This document shows positions 46,617 through 55,529 of a stretch of 64,000 nucleotides of DNA, in pieces. This DNA is from an uncultured Bacteroidia bacterium (GTDB taxonomy: Bacteria > Bacteroidota > Bacteroidia > Bacteroidales > Prolixibacteraceae), in assembly GCA_903918045.1 (NCBI GenBank), contig CAIXCY010000088.1:28340-92339 (forward strand), in the 5' to 3' direction. Below the pieces are notes generated by a model. That model did not search any database and was not told where the DNA came from. It saw only the letters and a program-made list of their open reading frames with translations. Numbering within the stretch: position 1 is the first letter of the stretch; each line of letters opens with the position of its first letter. Made by a program: the position numbers and the translations under genes.

Positions 46617-47036
46617 TTAGAATTCTGAATTCTGAATAAAGCTATCAGCATTAAAAATAAATGGTCGGTCTTCATTCCATTGAAGGCCACTGACGTGTTT
46701 AGCTTTCGCTACATTTACTTTATTTTCAGATACTTTAAGATCGTTTGACAAAGAGTCTTCTTCACTCCAATAGGAGCCTTCTGCGATCCATTGTTCAATA
46801 ACTTCAATTGTTTTTACCTCAACCTCCTCATCACTTATTTTTACTCCCCACGGCGTAGCATTTCGGCTTGTTTCAATCCTATTCTCCGGTCTTACCGCTT
46901 TGGATACTTCATTGGAAGCTAATAACGAATAGTTGTTTGCATTGACTTCTGTTGCACCAAGCAAAGCACATAAAACGGTTACCGAGAATTTACTTTTCGC
47001 CGACATAATGCTGACAGAACTAACTTGCTTTTTCAT
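46617..47036 (-). CDS. Hypothetical exported protein
   Basis: A 139-aa protein with a possible signal sequence (about 14-34, ending EVNA) and an acidic, polar mature part with ATPWGVKISDEEVEV and EQWIAEGSYWSEED. I recognise no family. Charged KKQ at the start, a hydrophobic core and an AxA-like site support export. An imperfect sigma-54-like site lies 47-61 bases upstream. Confidence 0.6.
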   Translation of the reverse strand: MKKQVSSVSIMSAKSKFSVTVLCALLGATEVNANNYSLLASNEVSKAVRPENRIETSRNATPWGVKISDEEVEVKTIEVIEQWIAEGSYWSEEDSLSNDLKVSENKVNVAKAKHVSGLQWNEDRPFIFNADSFIQNSEF

Positions 47037-47447
47037 TTTTGTTACTCTTTAATTTAATTTAATCTAACTTGTCTACACTATTACACAAAGTGTGCCAAAC
47101 CAGATATTTAGTTATATTTTAAGTGATTAGTAACATTAACTTGACAAAGAATTAACGAAAATAAAAAAGTAAAACTGGCATAATTCAACCTTTTTATGAT
47201 TTTCAGGACAGAAAAAATGTCTTGTTCTGGACCGCTTTGGGAGTGATATATTCAGCAAGTTCCGGAAAAAAGCCAATGGTCAAAAAACAGGGAGCTTAAT
47301 ATATGATTTAGACTAAATAAAAATAAACCAGAAAGTTACATAAATAAGGTACACTAAAATAGATTTTTCAGCTCGTCATACGGGGTTTTGCAGGATGCAA
47401 TAAGTTTGCCTGTAATGTTAAGTGGGAGCCGAATTATTTTGAGGTCA
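47037..47447. other. Intergenic region without a supportable gene
   Basis: A 411-base gap. Its left end carries the promoter region of the exported protein at 46617. On the minus strand a frame without its own start reads LPLNITGKLIASC and ends in DELKNLF at 47354, after the permease stop; it could be a gene scrap but is too short to call. The rest is AT-rich and featureless. Confidence 0.45.
47083..47097 (-). promoter_or_regulatory. Imperfect sigma-54-like promoter
   Basis: On the minus strand TGGCACACTTTGTGT has a perfect -24 half (TGGCAC), but the -12 GC is GT. Position fits the gene starting at 47036. The overlapping ACAC-TTT-GTGT dyad could instead be an operator. Weak. Confidence 0.25.
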
Positions 47448-49895
47448 CTATTCGAAGCGGAGCGAATTACCAGGATCGGAATTAATCGTATGCCATAATT
47501 GGCGGTAAATTGTAAAAACTGCCACAATAAATACTGCCAAAAAAACAAACAGATAGTTTGTCAGGCTTAATGAAACATGATAGGCAAACCGGTCTAGCCA
47601 ATAATAAGATAAGAGGAATGCGATTGGCAGGGCAATAATTCCAGCAAACGTGATGAGTTTAAAGATCTCTTTGGATAAGAGTAATATCAACTCTTTTGTC
47701 CCGGCACCAAGCACTTTTCGAATTCCGATCTCTTTAGTCCTGAAAACAGTGGTGAGCGCCAATAACGAATAAAGCCCCATACAGGCGATAAAAATCGCGA
47801 AGAATGAAAAAGCAACTGCAACCTCACCTGTAGATCGTTCCTCCTTATAAAATTCCCCAAGATTTTCATTCATTGCAAATTGAAAAAACGGAATATTGGG
47901 AAAGACCTTTCCAAGGTAATTCTTAACCCTGACAATGTCTCCATTTTTAACATTATGAGAAAACCTGATTGTTGCAAACTTAATCTGTTGCAATTGACCT
48001 GGTAAAATAATTAAAGGCTGAATCCTGGTGTGAAGTGATTCAAAGTTAAAATCGGCTACAACCCCTTTAATGATAAGACAATTGGTTGAAGTATCTCCGC
48101 TTTTCCGATATATTGTTGCACCAATTGGATCCTTTAACCCCAGGTATTTCACAGCCTCCTCATTAACGATTACATCAATTGTATCCTTTGAAGCATATTG
48201 GGACCTCAGGTAGCTTCCCTTTTTAAGAACCATCCCATAAGTGCTGAAAAAGAGGGAATCAGTATGCATTATATACATCATCAGATTACTTGTCCTGTCA
48301 TTTCCATTCTGAAAACTTTGCATTCCAAGTACTTTTCCCGGGACTGCGTTTGAATAGGAGATGCTTTCAATATCAGATAATTCCATTAAGGTTTTACGGA
48401 ATTGATCCGGGTCACCTTCCAATCCGACCACATTTTGAATTACAAGAAGCCGTTCCTTTTCAAAACCTACCTCTATTTGCTGTACATATCTTAATTGCCT
48501 GTAAATTGTCGATGTAGAGTATATGATCACCAATGAAAATACGAATTGAATAATAACAAGAAATCCCCGCAACCCCTTTCCACCTGCGCTAAACTGTTTT
48601 TGATGCCTCAGGATACTGGCAGGACTAAACTTATGAATATAAAATGCAGGGTATATTCCGGCAATGGTTCCTGTAAAAAATGTGAGACAAAATATAAGGG
48701 GGGAGAGTCGAAACAAGAGTAGTTGTATCTCTCTTACAGGGCTTTGCTGGGTAACAATGGCATTGGGATAAACCAGTTCCACAATAACAAGGGCGAAAAA
48801 AAGAGAGATAAAACTAATTGTAAGTGATTCTGCAAGTAATTGTTTGGATAACTCAATTTTCTGTGATCCAAGAATTTTACGGATTCCGATTTCACGCACC
48901 TTACCAGCCAACCGGGCAATGGAAAGATTCGCGTAGTTTATGCAGGCTATTAAAATAATCAGAATTGAGATCCCGGCAATTATCAACAGAGTCTGAATAT
49001 TAACGTTTTGAGAATTTTCATATTTCAGATGAGAAAAAAGATGAATGTCAGAGACTTTTTGCAATCTGAGGACAAAATACTCATCCTTTTCATTCATCTC
49101 TCTAATTGAAAGACCCATCGTTTTTTCAAGATCCTCACCCGCCTCATTTAAAAATCCTTTGAGCAGTTTATCTTCAATGGCACTTAGCCCAAGATAAGGG
49201 GAAGCTGCGGGGGCTTTGAGATCAGTACCCTCCTTAAACCGGAAATAGGTATAAAGGTAAAGGGAGGTCCAACCCATGTCAGGCAAGACAACCGACGTGA
49301 TTGAAACCAACGACTTATAATTAAGGTGTGAATTAGTCGGACAATCCTCAACAACACCGGTTACGGTCCATTTTTTGTCATTTTCGACGGTAAGTATCTT
49401 TCCCAATGCCCCGTTCGGGAATAGCAATGCCGCAGTTGAACGTGATAAAACGATGGAGCGTGGCTTACTGAGACAACTATTAGGATCACCTTCCAATAAT
49501 TTAAAGCCAAATAAATCAAAAAAAGTAGAATCAACATATAATAGGGTTCGGCGGTCAAGTAGTGCAGTAACCGGCACTACAACAGGGATATCTCTGTCAT
49601 TTTTAAATATGCGGCAAGATTGCTCGATTTCAGGCACATAACGTCTTAATCCTGAAGCAAACATGGGAGAGCTTACCGCAACCTGGGATTCCAGCCCACC
49701 CAATTTTGAATCGAGATAAACGCGGCAAAGTCGTTCAGAGGAGGGATGAAAAGAGTCGTACTTCGATTGTTCCCATACATAAAGCATCACCATGATTGAG
49801 CTTGCCATACCGACGGCGAGCCCAAAGACATTTATGAAAAAATACTCTTTATTTCGCAAAAGATTCCGTATTGCTACAAACAGATAATTTTTCAT
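47448..49895 (-). CDS. MacB/FtsX-type ABC transporter permease
   Basis: An 815-aa membrane protein with the double FtsX layout common in Bacteroidota: TM near 20-42 after NYLFVAIRNLLRNKE, a large periplasmic domain to about 285, three TMs (about 295-400), a second N-terminal-like TM near 440, a second periplasmic part, and three closing TMs (about 685-800). Both FtsX cores show the REIGIRKILG / KEIGIRKVLG repeat. Such permeases work with a LolD/MacB-type ATPase in lipoprotein or peptide-related mechanotransmission. The gene follows the ATPase by 6 bases. Confidence 0.9.
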   Translation of the reverse strand: MKNYLFVAIRNLLRNKEYFFINVFGLAVGMASSIMVMLYVWEQSKYDSFHPSSERLCRVYLDSKLGGLESQVAVSSPMFASGLRRYVPEIEQSCRIFKNDRDIPVVVPVTALLDRRTLLYVDSTFFDLFGFKLLEGDPNSCLSKPRSIVLSRSTAALLFPNGALGKILTVENDKKWTVTGVVEDCPTNSHLNYKSLVSITSVVLPDMGWTSLYLYTYFRFKEGTDLKAPAASPYLGLSAIEDKLLKGFLNEAGEDLEKTMGLSIREMNEKDEYFVLRLQKVSDIHLFSHLKYENSQNVNIQTLLIIAGISILIILIACINYANLSIARLAGKVREIGIRKILGSQKIELSKQLLAESLTISFISLFFALVIVELVYPNAIVTQQSPVREIQLLLFRLSPLIFCLTFFTGTIAGIYPAFYIHKFSPASILRHQKQFSAGGKGLRGFLVIIQFVFSLVIIYSTSTIYRQLRYVQQIEVGFEKERLLVIQNVVGLEGDPDQFRKTLMELSDIESISYSNAVPGKVLGMQSFQNGNDRTSNLMMYIMHTDSLFFSTYGMVLKKGSYLRSQYASKDTIDVIVNEEAVKYLGLKDPIGATIYRKSGDTSTNCLIIKGVVADFNFESLHTRIQPLIILPGQLQQIKFATIRFSHNVKNGDIVRVKNYLGKVFPNIPFFQFAMNENLGEFYKEERSTGEVAVAFSFFAIFIACMGLYSLLALTTVFRTKEIGIRKVLGAGTKELILLLSKEIFKLITFAGIIALPIAFLLSYYWLDRFAYHVSLSLTNYLFVFLAVFIVAVFTIYRQLWHTINSDPGNSLRFE

Positions 49896-49901
49896 CCCCT
49901 T

Positions 49902-50594
49902 TTATAAATTAGTCGCAGAGCGTGAATAACTTTCAGTAACAATATGTCCGTCGAACAGATGAATTATCCGGTGCGAGCGCTGTGCCTGCATCAGCGAATG
50001 GGTTACCATAATGATTGTAGTTCCCGCTTCGTTAAGTTTAATAAGCTGTTGTATAATATCCTCCCCATGTGTTGAATCAAGGTTTCCGGTTGGTTCATCG
50101 GCAAGTATTACTTTGGGTTTAGCAATAACTGCCCTTGCAATAGCCACAAGTTGTTGTTGACCACCCGAAAGCTCATTTGGAAAATAATTGGCCCGATGTT
50201 TTAACCTGAACCGTTCCAATACCTGATTTACATTATTCTGCCGCTCGGCCTGCGCCATTTTTTGATAAACAAGTGGTAACTCAATATTTTCCCAAACGGT
50301 AAGGTCATCAATCAGGTTAAAACTCTGAAAAATAAAAGCAAAATTATCCTTTCTAAAATCGGTCCTGTTTCTTTCAGAAAGGTCTGAAACCCGATGGCCA
50401 TTCAATAAATAGGCTCCTGAACTGGGAGAATCAATTAATCCGATAATATTGAGCAACGACGTTTTTCCGCAACCTGATGGCCCCATAATACTTACAAATT
50501 CACCATCAGAAACGGTTAAATTAATATTAATCAACGCTTTTGTTTCAATATCCTTATTCCTGAAGACCTTGCCTATATCAATTAGTTCAATCAT
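49902..50594 (-). CDS. LolD/MacB-type ABC transporter ATP-binding protein
   Basis: A 230-aa ATPase with Walker A GPSGCGKTS (38-46), Q-loop FIFQSFNLI, signature LSGGQQQLVAIARA, Walker B VILADEPTGNLD and the H-loop in MVTHS. It pairs with the permease 6 bases downstream. The operon is divergent from the NtrC-type regulator at 50971, which is its likely controller by position. Confidence 0.93.
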   Translation of the reverse strand: MIELIDIGKVFRNKDIETKALININLTVSDGEFVSIMGPSGCGKTSLLNIIGLIDSPSSGAYLLNGHRVSDLSERNRTDFRKDNFAFIFQSFNLIDDLTVWENIELPLVYQKMAQAERQNNVNQVLERFRLKHRANYFPNELSGGQQQLVAIARAVIAKPKVILADEPTGNLDSTHGEDIIQQLIKLNEAGTTIIMVTHSLMQAQRSHRIIHLFDGHIVTESYSRSATNL

Positions 50595-50776
50595 GATCGC
50601 GTATAATTCAATTACTGTTCGGGTTAATCAGTCTATTTTTTTGCTTTAATGACCAGCTCCAAGATAGATAAATAACTTAAAGAACCAATTAAAATATTAA
50701 TCATAAACCATACCATGTATTCAATCCTCTAATTTATAATTATTTATAAATATATTAGAAAAATTAATCGTCCGGA

Positions 50777-50805
50777 TTCGTACAATTAATGACCGATTTC
50801 GTACA
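50777..50805. promoter_or_regulatory. Tandem operator-like repeat in the divergent ABC/NtrC gap
   Basis: TTCGTACA occurs at 50777-50784 and 50798-50805, exactly 21 bases apart (two helical turns), inside a longer 16-base repeat that matches at 13 positions. It lies near the middle of the 376-base gap (50595-50970) between the ABC operon and the regulator gene. Such phased sites are typical of activator binding. No canonical sigma-54 site (GG-N10-GC) was found in the gap by eye; it holds nothing else I can name. Confidence 0.5.
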
Positions 50806-50970
50806 TTTACCTATTAAATTAAGAAGCTGATCAAATCCGCCAAGATAAATGAGCATCTTTAATAAGTTGGATGACAAATACCTGATCAATAAAACCTTTG
50901 TCAATCCTCCAGAATAGAAATTCCGGCTTGATGTTTGTAATTCAAGCCTTTACTAAATTTACATAGGACC

Positions 50971-52344
50971 ATGGAAAAATTGGGGAAAATTCTTGCTGTT
51001 GATGACAATGAAGATATTCTGTTTTCACTAAGATTATTGTTAAAGCCGCATGTTGACAAAATTGTAACTGCCAACGATGCCACCTCTATTCCCGAATTAC
51101 TCAAACAGGAAGATTTTGATGTGATCCTGCTGGATATGAATTTTACCAAAGATGCAATAAGCGGTCAGGAGGGTTTCTTCTGGCTCAGAAAAATACTTGA
51201 AATTGATCCTGAATCGGTCGTATTGTTTATCACAGCCTATGGCGATATTGAAAAAAGTGTGAGGGCAATTAAAGAAGGCGCCTCAGACTTCATCCTTAAG
51301 CCCTGGCAAAACGAGAAATTATTGGCAACTCTAAATTCGGCAATGCAATTGCGAAGGTCGAAAAAGGAGATTGAACAATTAAAAAGCCGTGCAAAAGCGA
51401 TCAATAATATGAATAACCGGACATTTAAGGATTTTATCGGGAATTCAGTTGAAATGCATAAAGTCTATACTTCGATCTCAAAAGTAGCTGCCACCGATGC
51501 GAGTGTTCTGGTACTTGGCGAGAATGGTACCGGAAAAGAACTGGTTGCAAGGGCATTACACAATAATTCTAACCGAATAGACGAAGCTTTTATTAGTGTT
51601 GATCTGACTTCCATCAGTGAGACGCTTTTTGAAAGCGAGCTCTTTGGTCATGTAAAAGGCTCATTTACAGATGCAAAAGTTGACCGGCCCGGCAGATTTG
51701 AAGTTGCTTCCGGCGGAACATTATTCCTGGATGAGATTGGAAACCTGCCGATGCCTCTTCAGGCCAAGATCCTCACGGTTCTGGAACGACGTGAAGTGAC
51801 CAGGGTGGGATCCAATAAGCCGATCCCAATAGATATCCGTCTGATATGCGCAACAAACATGCCGCTTCACCAGATGATCGAAGAGGGAAAATTCAGACAG
51901 GATTTATTGTATCGTATAAACACTGTCGAAATTGATCTCCCCCCGCTTCGTGAACGTTATGGAGATATACCTTTACTTGCTACACACTTTTTCCAGATCT
52001 ACACTAAAAAATATAAAAAACCGTTACGCGGATTTACAAAAGATGCCATGAAACGGCTGGAGGAGGCCGAATGGCCAGGGAATGTCAGAGAGTTGCAACA
52101 TGTGATTGAACGGGCTGTAATCATGAGCGAGTCCGATTGGATTAATCCAAATGACCTGCAGATGAGAATATTAAATAAGCAATCGGATGAATTCGAATTA
52201 ACAGATTATGATCTGGATAAAGTTGAAAAAACGATTATCGTCAAAGTGATCAAAATGCATCAGGGGAATATCTCAAAAGCAGCGAACGAACTTGGACTTA
52301 CCCGCACTTCACTTTATCGCAGAATGGAGAAATATGGATTATAA
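50971..52344 (+). CDS. NtrC-family response regulator (REC-AAA+-Fis HTH)
   Basis: A 457-aa regulator. Receiver: D11-D12, phospho-acceptor D55 in ILLDMNF, and the lysine in LKPW. AAA+ domain (about 150-390): GENGTGKE Walker A, then GSFTDA at 230-235 where classical sigma-54 activators have GAFTGA, FLDEIGNLP Walker B and NVRELQHVIERA. The Fis-type HTH ends the protein (KAANELGLTRTSLYRRM). The altered GAFTGA loop is notable because this loop touches sigma-54. Downstream, the kinase gene overlaps by 11 bases, so they form a pair; the divergent ABC operon is the likely target. Confidence 0.92.
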   Translation: MEKLGKILAVDDNEDILFSLRLLLKPHVDKIVTANDATSIPELLKQEDFDVILLDMNFTKDAISGQEGFFWLRKILEIDPESVVLFITAYGDIEKSVRAIKEGASDFILKPWQNEKLLATLNSAMQLRRSKKEIEQLKSRAKAINNMNNRTFKDFIGNSVEMHKVYTSISKVAATDASVLVLGENGTGKELVARALHNNSNRIDEAFISVDLTSISETLFESELFGHVKGSFTDAKVDRPGRFEVASGGTLFLDEIGNLPMPLQAKILTVLERREVTRVGSNKPIPIDIRLICATNMPLHQMIEEGKFRQDLLYRINTVEIDLPPLRERYGDIPLLATHFFQIYTKKYKKPLRGFTKDAMKRLEEAEWPGNVRELQHVIERAVIMSESDWINPNDLQMRILNKQSDEFELTDYDLDKVEKTIIVKVIKMHQGNISKAANELGLTRTSLYRRMEKYGL

Positions 52345-53695
52345 AAACTTCAGAATATCCTTAATCATTCGGGTACTGGGCATTGTAGCCAATGCCTTTG
52401 TAATTATGTGGCTGATATTTACTTCAGGCTATTATTTTACAACGCTCCTCGCTGTTGGAATTGCTATCTATCAGGTGATTATCCTGATTCAATTTGTTGA
52501 AACCACAAACACCCTTTTAACAAACTTCCTTGAATCACTTCGGTATTCCGATTTTTCACGAACTTTTGAAATTAAAGGACTTGGATATTCCTTTGACCGA
52601 TTGTCTGAATCTTTTAGTGTAGTTATAAACGACTTTAGAAAAGTGAGGGAGGAACGTGAACAAAATTATTTTTACCTTGAAACTGTTGTTGAACATATTG
52701 GATTTGGATTAATCAGTTACAGGGTGGACGGTACGGTTGAGTTGATCAATAACTCGACAAAAAAACTCTTTAAAATTACAAGTTTAAAAAACCTGAGTGA
52801 ATTGGAGAGTTTCTCACCGGAACTGGTCACAAAATTAATGACAATCTCTAATGGAGAGAGTATCATGGTGAAGGTCCAGAAACAGGATACAATTCTGCAA
52901 CTTGCAATTTTTGCTACCGAATTTAAGGTCGCCGACAGGCTTATCAGGATGGCAACGATTAAAGATATCCAGAATGAGCTGGAAGAAAATGAGATGGAGA
53001 GCTGGCAAAAGCTGATCAGGGTGCTAACCCATGAGATCATGAACTCAATCACTCCAATCGCATCAATAACGCAGACCCTTACCTACATGATCAAGGATGC
53101 CAGAGCCACCTATACAAATGCATTTCAGGATGAAGGGGAGACCGAAACACTCGATGAAATTACACTTGCAATTGAAACTATCCATAAACGAAGTACCGGA
53201 TTGCTCCATTTTGTCGAATCTTACAGGGACCTCACACGCATCCCTACACCCCGATTTACAATCTTCCCAATAAAAGCTCTTTTCGATAACCTTAAAGGAT
53301 TAATGAAGGAGGAGATGCAAAACCACCATATTCTCTGTCAAACATCAGTAACACCTGATAATCTCGAACTTTCTGCAGATGAACAATTGATCGAACAAGT
53401 ATTAATCAACCTTCTGAAGAATTCTATCCAGGCACTTGAAAATACCGTTAATCCGGTTATTGAGGTTAAAGCGTTTACCGATTTGAATGGGAAGATCGTT
53501 GTTCAGATGATCGACAACGGGCAGGGAATTCTCCCTGAAGTGCTTGATAAAATATTTGTCCCGTTTTTTACGACCAAGCCCAAAGGTTCCGGCATTGGTC
53601 TAAGTTTATCCCGACAAATCCTCAGGCTTCATGGAGGGACGCTGACTGCCCATTCAGAACCTGATGTTGAGACTGTGTTTACATTAAAGTTTTAA
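52334..53695 (+). CDS. Membrane sensor histidine kinase paired with the NtrC-type regulator
   Basis: A 453-aa kinase starting at ATG 52334, which overlaps the regulator stop by 11 bases; the longer frame from 52292 uses TTG inside the regulator and is not needed. Two TMs (about 8-55) are followed by a short HAMP-like and PAS-like region. The H-box has H233 in VLTHEIMNS, the N-box is LLKNSIQALE, and DNGQGI plus GSGIGLSLSRQI complete the ATPase site. It lacks a large periplasmic sensor, so it probably senses membrane or cytoplasmic signals. Confidence 0.92.
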   Translation: MDYKNFRISLIIRVLGIVANAFVIMWLIFTSGYYFTTLLAVGIAIYQVIILIQFVETTNTLLTNFLESLRYSDFSRTFEIKGLGYSFDRLSESFSVVINDFRKVREEREQNYFYLETVVEHIGFGLISYRVDGTVELINNSTKKLFKITSLKNLSELESFSPELVTKLMTISNGESIMVKVQKQDTILQLAIFATEFKVADRLIRMATIKDIQNELEENEMESWQKLIRVLTHEIMNSITPIASITQTLTYMIKDARATYTNAFQDEGETETLDEITLAIETIHKRSTGLLHFVESYRDLTRIPTPRFTIFPIKALFDNLKGLMKEEMQNHHILCQTSVTPDNLELSADEQLIEQVLINLLKNSIQALENTVNPVIEVKAFTDLNGKIVVQMIDNGQGILPEVLDKIFVPFFTTKPKGSGIGLSLSRQILRLHGGTLTAHSEPDVETVFTLKF

Positions 53696-53735
53696 TTGAT
53701 AATTGATAATTGATAATTGATAATTGATAATTGAT
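53694..53735. repeat. Six tandem copies of the heptamer aattgat
   Basis: Six perfect 7-bp units plus a partial seventh, starting at the stop of the kinase gene and reaching the start of the SanA-like gene. Read on the minus strand it codes for the repeating NYQLSII seen in spurious proteins. Copy number could vary by slippage. Confidence 0.9.
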
Positions 53736-53738
53736 AAT

Positions 53739-54386
53739 TTGAATAAATATAAAACATATCTCTATTTTTTCGTTGCCTCTTGCCTTCTTGTGATTGTCTT
53801 AATTGTTTGTATCGATTTAACAATAACAAAAACAGGCAACCGGTATTGCTATTCCTCGATCGATTCAATCCCCCATAACCATTGTGCAATAGTCCTTGGA
53901 ACCAGCAAATACCTCGCAAACGGAAGCAGGAACCTCTATTATTCAAACCGAATCAAAGCGACCGTAGAACTCTACTTCTGCAATAAGATTGATTATATCA
54001 TTGTAAGCGGCGATAACCGCAACCGCAACTATAACGAACCGATTACCATGTATAATGATCTTGTATCAGCGGGAATCCCGGGACGAAAAATAATTCTTGA
54101 TTATGCAGGATTCCGTACCCTTGATTCTGTCGTTCGGGGGAAAGAGGTTTTTGGTCAGGATAAATATACAATTGTCTCACAATCGTTTCATAACCAACGA
54201 GCCATTTATATTGCACGCAGAAAGGGAATTGAAGCTATCGGATTTAATGCAGAAGATCATACCGGTGAAATTGACATTAAGGTTCAGCTGCGTGAGCTTG
54301 GGGCGCGCATGCTCGTAATCTACGATATGTTCACCCAAAAACAACCCCATTTTTTGGGTGAGAAGGTGGTCATACCAAAGGAATAA
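53739..54386 (+). CDS. SanA/YdcF-like DUF218 membrane protein
   Basis: A 215-aa protein from TTG 53739; the frame also extends back to a TTG at 53724 inside the heptamer repeat, which is less likely. One TM (about 5-28) precedes the DUF218 domain: HCAIVLGTSKY, YYSNRIKATVELY, IIVSGDNRN, LDYAGFRTLDSVVRGKEVF and IVSQSFHNQRA. SanA of E. coli affects the outer membrane barrier (vancomycin exclusion). The role here is inferred from the family. Confidence 0.87.
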   Translation: MNKYKTYLYFFVASCLLVIVLIVCIDLTITKTGNRYCYSSIDSIPHNHCAIVLGTSKYLANGSRNLYYSNRIKATVELYFCNKIDYIIVSGDNRNRNYNEPITMYNDLVSAGIPGRKIILDYAGFRTLDSVVRGKEVFGQDKYTIVSQSFHNQRAIYIARRKGIEAIGFNAEDHTGEIDIKVQLRELGARMLVIYDMFTQKQPHFLGEKVVIPKE

Positions 54387-54436
54387 AGATTCAAAAACAT
54401 TTGATTTAGAATCTTTAAATAAGGTAATGGGCCTCT

Positions 54437-54622
54437 TCAGCCACGTAGTTGTTCTTCCAATTTAACCTTGCCCCGCACTTCATAATCCATAATATTTCGC
54501 GCATTCTTAAAGGCATTATAAAAAACAGGTCATTTCTCTCTTCTGCGAAAGGGTAAGAACTGAATTAAGGTAGTGATATCCACCAAAATTGAATCTGCAG
54601 ATTTTAAATAAAGTCCTCCGGA
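54437..54622 (-). pseudogene. Decayed gene fragment (C-terminal end of an unknown protein)
   Basis: One minus-strand frame reads SGGLYLKSADSILVDITTL, then RRREK, an in-frame TGA at 54532-54530, then NARNIMDYEVRGKVKLEEQL and a stop at 54437. The amino-acid pattern is protein-like on both sides of the stop, the frame has no start, and it is closed by a TAA just upstream. I read it as the eroded C-terminus of a lost gene. The family is not recognised. The rest of the gap 54387-54772 is AT-rich and empty. Confidence 0.4.
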
Positions 54623-54758
54623 ACATGTTTAACAACATTTTTTCAGTAAATTTTATTCTTATTTAGACTGTATTAAAATAATATTCTTAATTTCGAATTA
54701 AATCCCGAAAAGACTTTAATAAACTGGGAGAAATAATCAATTTATTCACCACTAATTT

Positions 54759-54766
54759 AAGGAGGT
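54759..54766 (+). promoter_or_regulatory. Strong Shine-Dalgarno sequence
   Basis: AAGGAGGT lies 6 bases before the ATG at 54773. It is a full match to the anti-SD, rare in this window, where most genes have only AT-rich leaders. It suggests high translation or acquisition from elsewhere. Confidence 0.6.
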
Positions 54767-54772
54767 ATTTTT

Positions 54773-55234
54773 ATGAAAAACAGATTGTTACTGACAATTG
54801 CCCTGTTTTTGGGGCTTGGATTCACTTCGGTATTTGCACAGGATTGGTCGCCGGCGCAAAAAGAGGTTTGGAAAAATGTAAATACCTATTGGGACATCAT
54901 GTCCAAGGGGGACATAAACGGATTTCTGGAATATTTCCATGCTGATTATGCCGGATGGGAGAATGGCGAACCTTTACCATCCAGCAAGGATGAGACCAAA
55001 AAATGGATGACCTTTGCATACCAGGGGTCAAAAGTGCTAATTTATGAGATTAAACCTGTGGCCATTAAGATACATGGAGATGTGGCCATCGTCGATTACT
55101 TTTATACCACTGTAAAAGAGAATAAAGAGGGGAAAAAGAACGCTGAGAGCGGCCGCTGGACCGATATTCTGCTGAAACAGGGAACTAGATGGGTTTTGAT
55201 CGGCGACCATGGGGGCCGGGATAAAAAAGAGTAG
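54773..55234 (+). CDS. Secreted NTF2-like (SnoaL/DUF4440-type) protein
   Basis: A 153-aa protein with a clear signal peptide (1-22, VFAQ). The mature part has the NTF2-like cone pattern: VNTYWDIMSKGDINGFLEYFHADYAGW is split by the usual helix-strand turns, then VAIVDYFYTT, SGRWTDILLKQGTRWVLIGDHGG. Such domains occur in enzymes and binding proteins, so function is open. It has an unusually strong Shine-Dalgarno and a strong hairpin after its stop. Confidence 0.8.
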   Translation: MKNRLLLTIALFLGLGFTSVFAQDWSPAQKEVWKNVNTYWDIMSKGDINGFLEYFHADYAGWENGEPLPSSKDETKKWMTFAYQGSKVLIYEIKPVAIKIHGDVAIVDYFYTTVKENKEGKKNAESGRWTDILLKQGTRWVLIGDHGGRDKKE

Positions 55235-55259
55235 CTAACAGGGATTTAATTTCGAAGCA

Positions 55260-55304
55260 AGTGACCCGGTGAGTGTTCAAAGTTTGAACATTCACCGGGT
55301 CACT
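55260..55304 (+). terminator. Long hairpin after the NTF2-like gene
   Basis: 21-bp stem (55260-55280 with 55284-55304) with one G:U-type mismatch and a 3-base loop, 26 bases after the stop. It lacks a T-run, so it may act as a terminator or an mRNA stabiliser. Between it and arfB a minus-strand frame (55333-55541) stays open but has no start. Confidence 0.65.
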
Positions 55305-55529
55305 AAATTATAAGTCAACGGATTACGAATTTTCATAATTCTATACCCAGCCTGTAATCCAATAATTTTGACATTACCCGTTTCGATTCGAACCTTCGTT
55401 CATTCAACATTATTATGGATTTGCCCTTTAATGATTTAATGGGGAGCAAGAGTCTTTGTAATTGAGAATAGAATGATATTCCGGTACGCTGTACCTTAAA
55501 AGGAACAAAGTAAAATAGTCCATCATTAA

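Noticed and set aside
47354..47548. 64-aa minus-strand ORF after the permease
   Set aside because: Its first half overlaps the permease end in another frame; only the last 30 codons look protein-like, and no start lies there.
50600..50770. Sigma-54 promoter for the ABC operon
   Set aside because: The best candidate has GG and GC eight bases apart instead of ten, so it does not meet the spacing rule.
52292..52333. Longer N-terminus for the histidine kinase
   Set aside because: It would start at TTG inside the regulator gene and adds the antisense-frame reading of its HTH; the ATG at 52334 gives a normal kinase start.
53692..53946. Minus-strand ORF containing repeated NYQLSII
   Set aside because: It is a translation of the aattgat heptamer tract plus the antisense of the SanA-like gene; such proteins are known annotation artefacts.
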